Shown here piece after piece: positions 1 through 7,431 of a stretch of DNA of 64,000 bases; position 1 is the first letter of the stretch; the number at the start of each line of letters is the position of its first letter. The position numbers were made by a program, and so were the translations under genes. The notes under the pieces were generated by a model. It was given only the letters and a program-made list of their open reading frames with translations, was not told the DNA's origin and did no database searches. The stretch is taken from assembly GCA_022791635.1 (NCBI GenBank), contig JAAVZL010000020.1, positions 42,877 through 106,876 on the forward strand, in the 5' to 3' direction. Source of the stretch: Lachnospiraceae bacterium. GTDB taxonomy: Bacteria > Bacillota > Clostridia > Lachnospirales > Lachnospiraceae.

Positions 1-1
1 C

Positions 2-319
2 TGCGATGTCATGGCTGCGGCCATTGGAAAGATAGAGGTGGAGTCAGCGGAGCTAAAGCCGGCGGAAATTATGGAGGACTGGGTGGAATACATAAAGGGG
101 CGCTGCCTGGAGGATGATGCCCTGGCTGCGGCGATTCGGAAGAAAGGAAAGAGTCTGAGAGGAGCCATAGCCGCTCTCCTCAAGTGGTCTTTTAAGCATC
201 AGCAGACGGTAGATAAGGAAATCTTGAAGGCAGCAGGCGTTACCGCAGGAAAGTGCACATTAGGGATCCCAGGAATGGGGACCGCAAAGAGGCTTATTAC
301 AGAGTATTACATGAAATAG
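2..319 (+). CDS. PcfK/AcrIIA9-like small protein, 5' end possibly outside window
   Basis: The frame is open through the left edge. The first ATG is at 11 but has no Shine-Dalgarno site, so the true start may be upstream. From ATG 11 the product is 102 residues, mostly helical, with charged segments near residues 22-50 and a C-terminal stretch GMGTAKRLITEYYM. Its position 12 bp upstream of a PcfJ-like gene is the classic PcfK-PcfJ arrangement of Firmicutes mobile elements. The PcfK-like family includes AcrIIA9, a reported Cas9 inhibitor. Family membership is inferred from context and general pattern; anti-CRISPR activity is only a possibility. Confidence 0.55.
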   Translation, partial: CDVMAAAIGKIEVESAELKPAEIMEDWVEYIKGRCLEDDALAAAIRKKGKSLRGAIAALLKWSFKHQQTVDKEILKAAGVTAGKCTLGIPGMGTAKRLITEYYMK

Positions 320-331
320 CAGGGGTCGGCT

Positions 332-2494
332 ATGAAAAAGAAAACAATTGAGAAGATTCCGTACTTAAAGCTCCCCGGGGTGAAGCGAGGAAAGGCAGTG
401 GAGTATGTGGCTGTAACAGCTGTTAAAGAAATTGGAGAGGAGCCTCATCTTTTTGTGGAGGTCTATCGAAACAAAAAGGAGTGCAAAGAGATACCGGTGG
501 TTAGGACTGTCCTTACAAAGAAGGATTTCGGCACATTCTTTCCGGAGGCAGGCACATGGTCCAGAGGAAGAATCGAGAGAAATACATGGAGCAATCGCGG
601 TTTGATTTGGCGGGAAAATGATAAGCAGATCCGAAAGAGCGCAAAAGCCATGGCAGAAGAAAATGTTTTATATTCCAGCGCCGACTTAGTACGTATTCAG
701 AAATTTTTTGCAGGTATGAAGGCTTGGAGCGAGGAGGAGTGGTGGGAATACATTAGTAAAAAGCAGGAAGAGATTACGGTACAGGAGAGCCAAAAGAAGT
801 CAGAGCGGAAGCGAAAGAGGAGGCAGCAGGCGCTGAAAGAGCGGGAGGAGAATACGCCGGAACTGCCGGAAAAAGAAATACTGGAATATGCCGATAAGGT
901 TCTGTTTTACACAAAGCATTATTTGTACTATAGGAAGCACGGGTCAAGAGCCGTGGCGGTCTGTTCTAAGTGCGGAGGCGTAACAGATGCGAGATGGAAA
1001 ACAGGCCTGTCTTATGAGAGCCAGTTTGAGAGAGTGATAGAAGAGCCTCGAATGGATCAGGACAGCATTTGCCCGATGTGTAAAGCCAGAGGGACTTACA
1101 TGCCGCAGGGCAGGGCGAAGAGCTTTTACAAAGAAACGCGGTATCTGTTTCTGGGTCAGAAATACAAAGAAAATGGCATGGTGTTTCGGTATATCGAAGT
1201 AGAAAAGGAATGGCAGCTGGAGCTGACTCAGGGAGAAAAAGAGAAAAAGATGTATGGCGCCAGCGAAAAACTGACGGGCATAGAGTTGGCCAGGGTCTAT
1301 TTTGAACCAGGAAAGAAGGTTCAAAAGGATTACCAAAAATATAGTCCGTGGAGTGGAGAAAATTTTTGGGATGACTGTAATTTGAGCGGATTTAACAGTA
1401 TAAACATCCGAAAGGCGCGGATCATGCCGGAGACTTATACAAACATGACAGACACGTTCCTTCAATACAGCGCACTGGAAGACTATCAGAAAAAGGGGGG
1501 AGATACGGATCCGGTGGAATATCTGGAACGATACATTCATACTCCTCAAATTGAAATGCTGATAAAGCTTGGCCTGATACACGTCGTCGAAGAGCTTGTC
1601 AGATGCCATTATGGCATTGTAGCAAATGAGCAGGCAGATAGGGTAGATACATTCCTCGGAATCCGAAAAGAGCGTGTAAAGCAGCTGATAAAGTATCGAG
1701 GAGATTTAAGTATTCTGAAGGTCATGCAGATGGAAAAGTGCCGGGGGAAGAACTGGACGGATGAACAGATAGAGCAGCTGGCGGAGCTTGGCCTGGAATG
1801 GCGCGCAGGAACGTTTCTTGAGCATATGAGCATTCAGAAGCTGTTAAATCAGGTAAAAAAATACGCCGGATGCGAATATGGGACTATGTGCAGCACAGCG
1901 ATATCAATGCTGCAGCAGGCAGCCCGTACGTATCTTGATTATTTGAACATGAGAGCAGAGCTGGGATATGACCTTAAAAATACAGTTTACCTGTTTCCGA
2001 GGGACTTGCATTCAGCCCATATGAAAATGGTTACAGAACACAATAAAATCGAGGCAGATAAAAGATTGAAGGAGGCAGCAGACATGTTCCCGCTCATCAA
2101 GAAGCGTTACCGGAGATTGCGAAAAAGATTTTATTTTGAGGATAAGGAGTTTTTGATTCGTCCGGCCAGGAGTGCAGAAGAGATTGTAATGGAGGGAAGA
2201 ATCCTCCATCATTGTGTGGGAGGCGATGATTACCTCGGGAGACATAATGAAGGAAGAGCAATCATTCTTCTTTTGAGGTGCAAGGGGGAGCCGGAGATAC
2301 CATATATCACTGTAGAAATCGACTCAGAGTCTTTAAATATACTCCAATGGTATGGAGCGAATGATAAGAAGACAGACCAGGAGCGGATGCAGAAGTGGCT
2401 GAATAACTATACCACCCGGCTAAAGTGCGGCGGGATGGAAGCGGGCCAGGAAGGGAAAATGGAAGTGAAGCAGAGGGTTCTGGCATATGCTTAA
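332..2494 (+). CDS. PcfJ-like protein
   Basis: A 720-residue protein with a very basic segment near residues 145-175 and a cysteine pair motif (CSKCGG, later CPMCKA, residues about 210-250) that looks like a zinc-binding site. The C-terminal part carries the PcfJ signature: ILHHCVGG near residue 630, then a conserved YITVEID segment and LQWYGANDKK. PcfJ-like proteins occur on conjugative elements and phages of Firmicutes; their biochemical role is not established. The start has a spaced purine-rich site (GGGGTCGG) upstream of ATG 332. It is followed closely by the methylase gene, suggesting one transcription unit. Confidence 0.8.
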   Translation: MKKKTIEKIPYLKLPGVKRGKAVEYVAVTAVKEIGEEPHLFVEVYRNKKECKEIPVVRTVLTKKDFGTFFPEAGTWSRGRIERNTWSNRGLIWRENDKQIRKSAKAMAEENVLYSSADLVRIQKFFAGMKAWSEEEWWEYISKKQEEITVQESQKKSERKRKRRQQALKEREENTPELPEKEILEYADKVLFYTKHYLYYRKHGSRAVAVCSKCGGVTDARWKTGLSYESQFERVIEEPRMDQDSICPMCKARGTYMPQGRAKSFYKETRYLFLGQKYKENGMVFRYIEVEKEWQLELTQGEKEKKMYGASEKLTGIELARVYFEPGKKVQKDYQKYSPWSGENFWDDCNLSGFNSINIRKARIMPETYTNMTDTFLQYSALEDYQKKGGDTDPVEYLERYIHTPQIEMLIKLGLIHVVEELVRCHYGIVANEQADRVDTFLGIRKERVKQLIKYRGDLSILKVMQMEKCRGKNWTDEQIEQLAELGLEWRAGTFLEHMSIQKLLNQVKKYAGCEYGTMCSTAISMLQQAARTYLDYLNMRAELGYDLKNTVYLFPRDLHSAHMKMVTEHNKIEADKRLKEAADMFPLIKKRYRRLRKRFYFEDKEFLIRPARSAEEIVMEGRILHHCVGGDDYLGRHNEGRAIILLLRCKGEPEIPYITVEIDSESLNILQWYGANDKKTDQERMQKWLNNYTTRLKCGGMEAGQEGKMEVKQRVLAYA

Positions 2495-2519
2495 ACTTAG
2501 AATTTAGGAGATGAAGAGC

Positions 2520-3317
2520 ATGAAAACAGTATTGAAGTATCCGGGAGCGAAAAACAGAATTGCAAATTGGATCTGTGAATACATACCGCAACACGAAGTA
2601 TATTTGGAACCGTACTTTGGAAGTGGAGCCGTATTTTTCAATAAACTTCCGGCCAGAATAGAAACCCTTAATGATTTGGATGGAAATATAGTGAATTATT
2701 TTCGGGTAGTACGTGAGAAGGCGCAAGAATTGGCGGAACAACTGGAAATGACACCCTATAGCCGTGAGGAATATTATAAGGCTTTCGAAATCCTTCCTGA
2801 AGATTCGGAAATTGAGTGCGCAAGAAAGTTTGCCGTCCGATGTTGGCAAGGTTTTGGGTGTAGCAATGTATATAGAAATGGATTTAGGAGCAGTCAGCAA
2901 AGCAAAAGCCCACACACGACAAGAGAATGGAAGAGCCTTCCGGAGCGATTAATAGAAGCAAGTGAGCGTTTGAAAAATGCACAGATAGAAAATCTTCCAG
3001 CTGTAGAATTAATCAATAGATATGATACAGAAGATGTATTTCTCTATGTTGATCCGCCATACTTGCATAGTACCAGAAAAAATTACCTTTATCGTTATGA
3101 AATGAAGGACGCAGATCATAAAGAATTGCTTAAAGCTCTTGTTTCGCATCCGGGAAAAGTATTGCTGTCTGGATATGATAACGATTTATATAATGACATG
3201 CTTCCAGGGTGGTATAAAGTACAGAAAAAGACCCAGGCAGAGGCAGGAAAAATAAGAACAGAAACACTTTGGATGAATTATAAAATAGGTCAAATGGAAT
3301 TACCATTAACAACCTAA
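2520..3317 (+). CDS. D12-class DNA N6-adenine methyltransferase
   Basis: Predicted Dam-like enzyme that methylates adenine in duplex DNA using S-adenosylmethionine. From ATG 2520 it has 265 residues. The N-terminal KYPGAKNRIANW and LEPYFGSGAVFF (about residues 29-40) form the SAM-binding region, and the catalytic DPPY motif is at about 178-181. ATG 2520 is preferred over ATG 2511 because the AGGAG at 2506-2510 abuts the upstream ATG but is 9 nt from the downstream one. No restriction enzyme partner is seen nearby, so this is probably an orphan phage methylase used for protection or timing. The recognition sequence cannot be read from the sequence. Confidence 0.9.
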   Translation: MKTVLKYPGAKNRIANWICEYIPQHEVYLEPYFGSGAVFFNKLPARIETLNDLDGNIVNYFRVVREKAQELAEQLEMTPYSREEYYKAFEILPEDSEIECARKFAVRCWQGFGCSNVYRNGFRSSQQSKSPHTTREWKSLPERLIEASERLKNAQIENLPAVELINRYDTEDVFLYVDPPYLHSTRKNYLYRYEMKDADHKELLKALVSHPGKVLLSGYDNDLYNDMLPGWYKVQKKTQAEAGKIRTETLWMNYKIGQMELPLTT

Positions 3318-3343
3318 ACTGAAATTTAGGGAGGAAATAGAGC

Positions 3344-3436
3344 TTGTTTCATGGTTTAGTAATCTATCACAAGAGTAAGCCATGTTTTCACGATTGCTTT
3401 GTTCTGCCCCTTTTGGGGCAGAGAAAGGAGGGATAA
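3344..3436 (+). CDS. Candidate 30-residue mini-protein, TTG start
   Basis: A short frame with TTG at 3344 preceded by GGGAGG at 3330-3335 (8-nt spacing). It encodes a cysteine- and histidine-containing peptide beginning MFHGLVIYHKSKPCFHD and ends 4 nt before the TTG of the next gene, whose Shine-Dalgarno site lies inside its last codons. The layout suggests translational coupling. I do not recognise the peptide. It could also be a non-coding leader with a fortuitous ribosome site. Confidence 0.35.
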   Translation: MFHGLVIYHKSKPCFHDCFVLPLLGQRKEG

Positions 3437-3440
3437 AAGC

Positions 3441-4754
3441 TTGGAAGAGTATACGCAAATTACATTAAATGAGTGGCAGGAATGGAGAGAGGATATCCGG
3501 AAGAAGCTACAGGAAACAGCTCAGAATTTTGTCTACATAGGATTCCGCCTTCGTCAGATCCGAGACAGCGGTATACTGGACGGATGCTCTGACATTTTTG
3601 AATTTGCCAACCGTGAATACGGACTTGGGAAATCAACGGTAAGCCGTTTCATAGCCATAAACGAAAAATTTTCAGAAGGCGGTTATTCTTTAGAGATGAG
3701 AAAAGAATATCAAGCCATTGGAAGCAGTAAGCTTTCCGAAATGCTGACTCTTTCAGAAGCGGAGTGCCAACTGATAACAGAAAAAACTACGGTGAGGGAA
3801 ATTCGGGAATTAAAGAAATTCACGCGGCAGCAGGATCAGGAGGCGGAAACTGTAGAAATAGGAGAAGTAGAGTGTCCGCCTTGGCCAAATTATACACCGT
3901 TGGAAAAATGTATCATAGACATGTTTTCGGACAACAAAGGGCAGCAGGAGCTTTCTGTAATCATGAAGCTGATACAGGATGAGAATTGGCAGCAGGCGGC
4001 GGAGCTTATTAATCCGGCAGGTTACAGGACTCATAAGAAGGGAATCATATTCTTATTTCTGTACGATTGGAATACTGGAATCAAATATAAGCTTATGACG
4101 CTACCGGAACCGCAAGAGCTATCCTGGATTGGCTTCCTCGGTACAATAAGCAAAATTTATGGAGAGTGCTACAAAGAAAACGGCGAGAAAATCTGGGAGA
4201 ATTTTTATCATGATAAAACCCAAGAAATCCAGGAAAATCAAGGCTTAGAGGCTCCTGTTGCGACGTCGCAACAAGGGCAGAAAGAAGAGAAAAATGAGGC
4301 CTTTATGGAAGAATCTGAGCAAATAGTTCCGACCGTGGAAATTCAGGAAGAGCCCATACAAAAAGGCGGCAATGAAAGTGATGCTGGCCGGAATGGAAGA
4401 GGTGAAAAGGACACCGATGATTCCGAAGAGCAAATTCCGGGCCAGGATAATATTATGAATCACCCGGAATATTTGCCGCTAGAAATGCAGAAAGGGCAGC
4501 AGGAGGAAACGCCAGAAGGTACAGTCCTTCAGAATACCTCCGAAGATACAAAAAATGCCGCGCCGGCAGTTATAGAGCTTATGGAACAGGCGGAGAGTCT
4601 GGTGTATAAAATATATCAGACATTTTTCCATTGGAATCGAAAGGATATAAGAACAGAAGAAATAGAGCAAAGAAAAGAGGAAACGGAGAAGCTGGTCTGC
4701 ATTTGTGAGCAGCTGATCGGTATAGCGGAGGACGGATGGATAAAAGCGGATTAA
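3441..4754 (+). CDS. Phage HTH protein of unknown role
   Basis: A 437-residue product from TTG 3441, chosen because AGGAGGG at 3425-3431 is well placed; no ATG nearby has such a site. Residues about 30-130 contain a helix-turn-helix-like region (FEFANREYGLGKSTVSRFIAI) followed by a helical stretch (IREL KKFTRQQ). This resembles N-terminal DNA-binding segments of phage and plasmid replication or partition proteins. The middle section (about 155-270) is a folded domain I cannot name. The region about 275-390 is acidic, Q/E-rich and low complexity. The gene lies between the methylase and a Zn/HNH-like protein, so a DNA replication or recombination role is plausible but not shown. Confidence 0.6.
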   Translation: MEEYTQITLNEWQEWREDIRKKLQETAQNFVYIGFRLRQIRDSGILDGCSDIFEFANREYGLGKSTVSRFIAINEKFSEGGYSLEMRKEYQAIGSSKLSEMLTLSEAECQLITEKTTVREIRELKKFTRQQDQEAETVEIGEVECPPWPNYTPLEKCIIDMFSDNKGQQELSVIMKLIQDENWQQAAELINPAGYRTHKKGIIFLFLYDWNTGIKYKLMTLPEPQELSWIGFLGTISKIYGECYKENGEKIWENFYHDKTQEIQENQGLEAPVATSQQGQKEEKNEAFMEESEQIVPTVEIQEEPIQKGGNESDAGRNGRGEKDTDDSEEQIPGQDNIMNHPEYLPLEMQKGQQEETPEGTVLQNTSEDTKNAAPAVIELMEQAESLVYKIYQTFFHWNRKDIRTEEIEQRKEETEKLVCICEQLIGIAEDGWIKAD

Positions 4755-5101
4755 GGTTCCCAAAATCAGGAAAGCAGAAAAAGCGTAGGCAGCATCCCAA
4801 AAGTATCCTTCAGAATAAAGAGGACAGGAAATGTTACTTGTGCATTTTGCTGGAAGATAATTGGACCACATACACCTACCTGGAAGAACATCATGTTTTC
4901 TTCTCCAAGCACCAGAGAGCTTTGTCGGAAAAATATGGACTAAAGGTTTATCTCTGTCCCTATCATCACCGGTTTGGCCCGCTGGCCGTACATAATAATC
5001 AAAAATACCGGCGGTTGCTGGAAGCCAAAGGGCAGCAGGAGTTTGAAGCGCTTTATGGCCACAAAAGGTTCATGGAGGTATTTGGAGAGAATTATTTGTA
5101 A
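4736..5101 (+). CDS. Zinc-binding, HNH-like phage protein
   Basis: A 121-residue protein overlapping the upstream gene by 19 nt, with GGAGG just before ATG 4736. It has a basic N-terminus, then CYLC (about residue 34), LEEHHVFF and YLCPYHHRFG, giving two Cys/His clusters typical of small zinc-stabilised HNH or recombination nucleases. The C-terminus has an aromatic pattern (FEALYGHKRFMEVFGENYL) common in phage proteins placed just before late regulators. Nuclease activity is inference; it could be a structural zinc protein. Confidence 0.55.
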   Translation: MDKSGLRFPKSGKQKKRRQHPKSILQNKEDRKCYLCILLEDNWTTYTYLEEHHVFFSKHQRALSEKYGLKVYLCPYHHRFGPLAVHNNQKYRRLLEAKGQQEFEALYGHKRFMEVFGENYL

Positions 5102-5111
5102 GGAGGAAGCG

Positions 5112-5285
5112 ATGCGCTTAGAACACAAGGAGAGACATGCGATAGAGTTAAGAGAGTCACAAAAAAGGAGTTTAATGGTGGCTGTTGGCAAAACCAGAGA
5201 CAGGAAGTCAAGAAAGGCCAGAGAGGACTTCCAACGGCCGGCATTCTTTGGAACAGCTCTGGCGCCGGAGCAGCAGGAGCCATAA
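5112..5285 (+). CDS. Small basic phage protein, unknown
   Basis: A 57-residue frame starting at ATG 5112, 5 nt after AAGGAGG at 5100-5106. The product is very basic in the middle (KTRDRKSRKARED) and ends ALAPEQQEP. I do not recognise a family. The strong ribosome site and tight fit between two phage genes support expression; the basic stretch would suit nucleic-acid binding, which is not shown. Confidence 0.5.
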   Translation: MRLEHKERHAIELRESQKRSLMVAVGKTRDRKSRKAREDFQRPAFFGTALAPEQQEP

Positions 5286-5317
5286 CAGAAAAGTTGAAGT
5301 AAGGAAAGGAGGAGGAC

Positions 5318-5773
5318 ATGAAGAGCAAAGAGATATTGATTCAGTACAGCGACATGGCAGAGGAAGTCAAAGACATCCAGAAACGGATTCAGAAGCTTCA
5401 AAAAGAGATTGCCGGCTTGGGAATCGTGTCCGACTCCGTAAAAGGAACCAGGACCGATGGGACCTACGGAAGCATTAAAATTACCGGATACCCAACACCG
5501 AGGTATATGAAGAAGAAGGCCGCTCTGGAAAAGAATAAGGAGCTGTTAGAAAGAAAAGAGACAAAGTTATTGGAATTAATGACTCAGGCAGAGGCGTACA
5601 TAGAATCCATACCAAAGAGTGAGCTTCGGACTATGTTCCGGTTGTATTACATAGATGGCTTGACATGGCTCCAGGTGGCACACCGAATGAATGAAATATT
5701 TCCAAAGAGAAAGACCAAATACACAGAGGATAATTGCTGGAAGAGGAATGCGAGATTTTTTGATGAGAATTGA
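5318..5773 (+). CDS. Sigma-like late transcription regulator (ArpU/DUF1492 type)
   Basis: A 151-residue protein with an N-terminal coiled-coil (residues about 10-35 and 65-95) and a C-terminal helix-turn-helix resembling sigma factor region 4: LRTMFRLYYIDGLTWLQVAHRMN, followed by a basic recognition region ending KRNARFF. Proteins of this kind control late-gene transcription in many Firmicutes phages. The strong site AAGGAGGAGG precedes ATG 5318. It is the last gene of the middle block, and the tandem ATGTCGGGT repeats at 6575-6593 are a natural candidate target. Exact family naming is from pattern only. Confidence 0.75.
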   Translation: MKSKEILIQYSDMAEEVKDIQKRIQKLQKEIAGLGIVSDSVKGTRTDGTYGSIKITGYPTPRYMKKKAALEKNKELLERKETKLLELMTQAEAYIESIPKSELRTMFRLYYIDGLTWLQVAHRMNEIFPKRKTKYTEDNCWKRNARFFDEN

Positions 5774-5802
5774 GAAAGTAATAATTTTTACGAATAAAGA
5801 AC

Positions 5803-5852
5803 ACGTAATAATACGTAAAATTCTTGACATACGTAAAAATACGTGATAAAAT
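5803..5852 (+). promoter_or_regulatory. Promoter of hicAB with two ACGT-N6-ACGT operators
   Basis: Consensus promoter: TTGACA at 5824-5829, 17-nt spacer, TAAAAT at 5847-5852. Two near-identical palindromes, ACGTAATAATACGT (5803-5816) and ACGTAAAAATACGT (5831-5844), are spaced 28 nt apart. One lies upstream of the -35 element and the other fills the spacer, so binding would block polymerase. They are likely sites for the HicB ribbon-helix-helix domain. Confidence 0.8.
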
Positions 5853-5883
5853 AGAGACATGATAAGGAAAGGAGATACAAAAG

Positions 5884-6072
5884 ATGCCAATGAGTCCCCA
5901 GGAGATGATAAAGCTCCTAAAGAAAAACGGTTTTGAAAGCATCAGCCAGAACGGTTCTCATATAAAGCTGAGAAATGTTGAAACCGGAAAAACAGTAATC
6001 GTTCCTTATCACTCCAAAGACTTGAAAAAGGGTTTGGAGCAGGCAATACTTAAACAGGCAGGACTGAAATAG
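5884..6072 (+). CDS. hicA: HicA-family mRNA interferase toxin
   Basis: A 62-residue protein with the HicA double-stranded RNA-binding-like fold signature: MSPQEMIKLLKKNGFE, then NGSHIKLRN with the family catalytic histidine (about residue 25), and VPYHSKDLKKGLEQAILKQAGL. HicA toxins cleave mRNA and inhibit translation. The size is normal for the family. It has GGAGAT upstream of ATG 5884 and is followed by hicB 28 nt downstream. In a prophage the pair probably acts in maintenance or superinfection response, which is inference. Confidence 0.93.
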   Translation: MPMSPQEMIKLLKKNGFESISQNGSHIKLRNVETGKTVIVPYHSKDLKKGLEQAILKQAGLK

Positions 6073-6100
6073 TCCTGCCAGTAGAACGGAGGTACTGTGT

Positions 6101-6499
6101 ATGAATAAACTATTTTATCCGGCATTATTTCACGAGGCAGAGGAAGGAGGCTTCTGGGTATCTTTTCCGGATATTCCTGAGTGTATGACACAGGGGGATG
6201 ATATGCAGCAAGCATATGAAATGGCTGTGGAGGCATTGGGGCTTTCTCTGTCAAGTATGGAAGATGAGAAAGCGGAACTTCCTGTAGCATCACGTCCACA
6301 GGATATACAAAGTGAGAGGGGCAGCTTTCTGGTTGTTATCGAGTTCGATATGGCAGAATACCGGAGGAAACATTGCTCCAGAGCCGTAAAGAAAACCTTG
6401 AGCATACCGGAGTGGCTGAATGATGTTGCAATAAAGCAGAATATAAATTTTTCTCAGGTGCTCCAGGAGGCATTAATGGAAAAGGTGGGAGTAAGGTAA
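6101..6499 (+). CDS. hicB: HicB-family antitoxin
   Basis: A 132-residue protein. Residues 1-55 form the degenerate RNase H-like HicB domain (FHEAEEGGFWVSFPDIPEC, then the MAVEALGL helix), which neutralises HicA. The C-terminal part (KKTLSIPEWLNDVAIKQNINFSQVLQEAL) is a ribbon-helix-helix-like DNA-binding segment, so it likely autorepresses the promoter at 5824-5852. Ribosome site CGGAGG precedes ATG 6101. The pair is complete and shows no damage. Confidence 0.93.
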   Translation: MNKLFYPALFHEAEEGGFWVSFPDIPECMTQGDDMQQAYEMAVEALGLSLSSMEDEKAELPVASRPQDIQSERGSFLVVIEFDMAEYRRKHCSRAVKKTLSIPEWLNDVAIKQNINFSQVLQEALMEKVGVR

Positions 6500-6510
6500 A
6501 AGGGAATGTA

Positions 6511-6544
6511 TAGAGGAGGATACTTTTTAAGGCATCCTCCTCTA
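6511..6544 (+). terminator. Stem-loop after hicB
   Basis: An 11-bp perfect stem TAGAGGAGGAT (6511-6521) with ATCCTCCTCTA (6534-6544) and a 12-nt loop. The downstream tract is A/T-rich but not a clean T-run, so it may terminate weakly or protect the 3' end of hicAB mRNA. Confidence 0.6.
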
Positions 6545-6574
6545 TGAAATAAAATTCTTTTAAAAAATTTCAAA

Positions 6575-6609
6575 ATGTCGGGTTATGTCGGGTAAAAATG
6601 TGGTAATAT
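6575..6609 (+). promoter_or_regulatory. Probable phage late promoter with tandem ATGTCGGGT repeats
   Basis: Two direct repeats ATGTCGGGT at 6575-6583 and 6585-6593 sit 10 bp apart, one helical turn, with a -10-like TAATAT at 6604-6609 and no good -35 element. That is the expected layout of an activator-dependent promoter in front of the packaging and head genes. The sigma-like protein at 5318-5773 is the likely activator, by inference. Confidence 0.5.
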
Positions 6610-6665
6610 GCTATTAAGTCAAAGCAGGAGCAGAACTGAAAGCTCTCCCAGATACATTTAGAAGG

Positions 6666-6693
6666 CATCCTGTAGAAATACAGGGTGTTTTTT
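6666..6693 (+). terminator. Rho-independent terminator
   Basis: A 9-bp stem CATCCTGTA/TACAGGGTG (6666-6674 and 6679-6687, one G-U) closed by a GAAA tetraloop and followed by T6 (6688-6693). It lies just downstream of the putative late promoter, so late transcription may need antitermination or read-through here. Confidence 0.8.
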
Positions 6694-6744
6694 GAATAAT
6701 TTTGTTATATGATTGTAGGTAGTATATATACGAGGTAAATAAAG

Positions 6745-7371
6745 ATGAAAGAAAGTAAGTTTGTTTGTTTTGGGGCTATTATTTTCGTTTTATTTTGTGG
6801 TATGGCAGCTATCATAATTGAATGGAGATTATGGGGAAATTTTGAGATAAGTATTTTAGGAATATTTTCTTTTTTGAGAGGGCATAGAACCTTTTTAGAA
6901 AACATACTACTCGGTATATTTGCAAGTGGTATTTTGCTTATATATACTTCGTTTATGCAATATAAAATAGAATATAAAAAAATAAAGAGTGAACTTATAA
7001 TTTCCTATATATGCAGTTATCTTAAAATAAAGAAATGTAGAGAAGAAGGATTTACATATGAAGGGATGTTGTCATTAAGAGGTGAATTAGAAAAAGAACA
7101 GGGTGCGATAATTAATTTTTCTAAAGAATTCTTTCCTTTTATGGCGAAAAGTTTAAAGAATAAAAAGCTTTGTGAATTGGAGCATATTTGCCAGGAAATG
7201 TATTTTTCTGTACTTAATATAGATGTATGGAAGAATATTTATGTAGGAAAAGAAAAAGCAGGGGCTAAAGAGAGAGCAGAGCAGTCGAGTAGAGACAACT
7301 TAGAAGAAGTATATATTAAAGCGGCCGAAATAAACAATTGGCTCAAAAACATAGAAAATTATAAATTTTAG
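6745..7371 (+). CDS. AT-rich two-TM membrane protein, possible phage moron
   Basis: A 208-residue protein with two hydrophobic helices (about residues 7-27 and 50-70) and a charged, helical cytoplasmic tail of about 135 residues ending in a mixed K/E region. The codons are visibly more AT-rich than those of flanking phage genes, and the gene lies alone between a terminator and terS, both signs of an acquired accessory gene. I do not recognise the family. The architecture would fit a membrane-associated defence or superinfection-exclusion protein, but nothing in the sequence proves it. Confidence 0.6.
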   Translation: MKESKFVCFGAIIFVLFCGMAAIIIEWRLWGNFEISILGIFSFLRGHRTFLENILLGIFASGILLIYTSFMQYKIEYKKIKSELIISYICSYLKIKKCREEGFTYEGMLSLRGELEKEQGAIINFSKEFFPFMAKSLKNKKLCELEHICQEMYFSVLNIDVWKNIYVGKEKAGAKERAEQSSRDNLEEVYIKAAEINNWLKNIENYKF

Positions 7372-7431
7372 AATGAAATTGGGAGATATTTATTTCTAAG
7401 TTCCAAAACCACGAAAAGGAAGGTGAGGTGA

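Noticed and set aside
944..1609. A 221-codon minus-strand frame opposite pcfJ
   Set aside because: No family pattern or ribosome site; it mirrors codon bias of the PcfJ-like gene.
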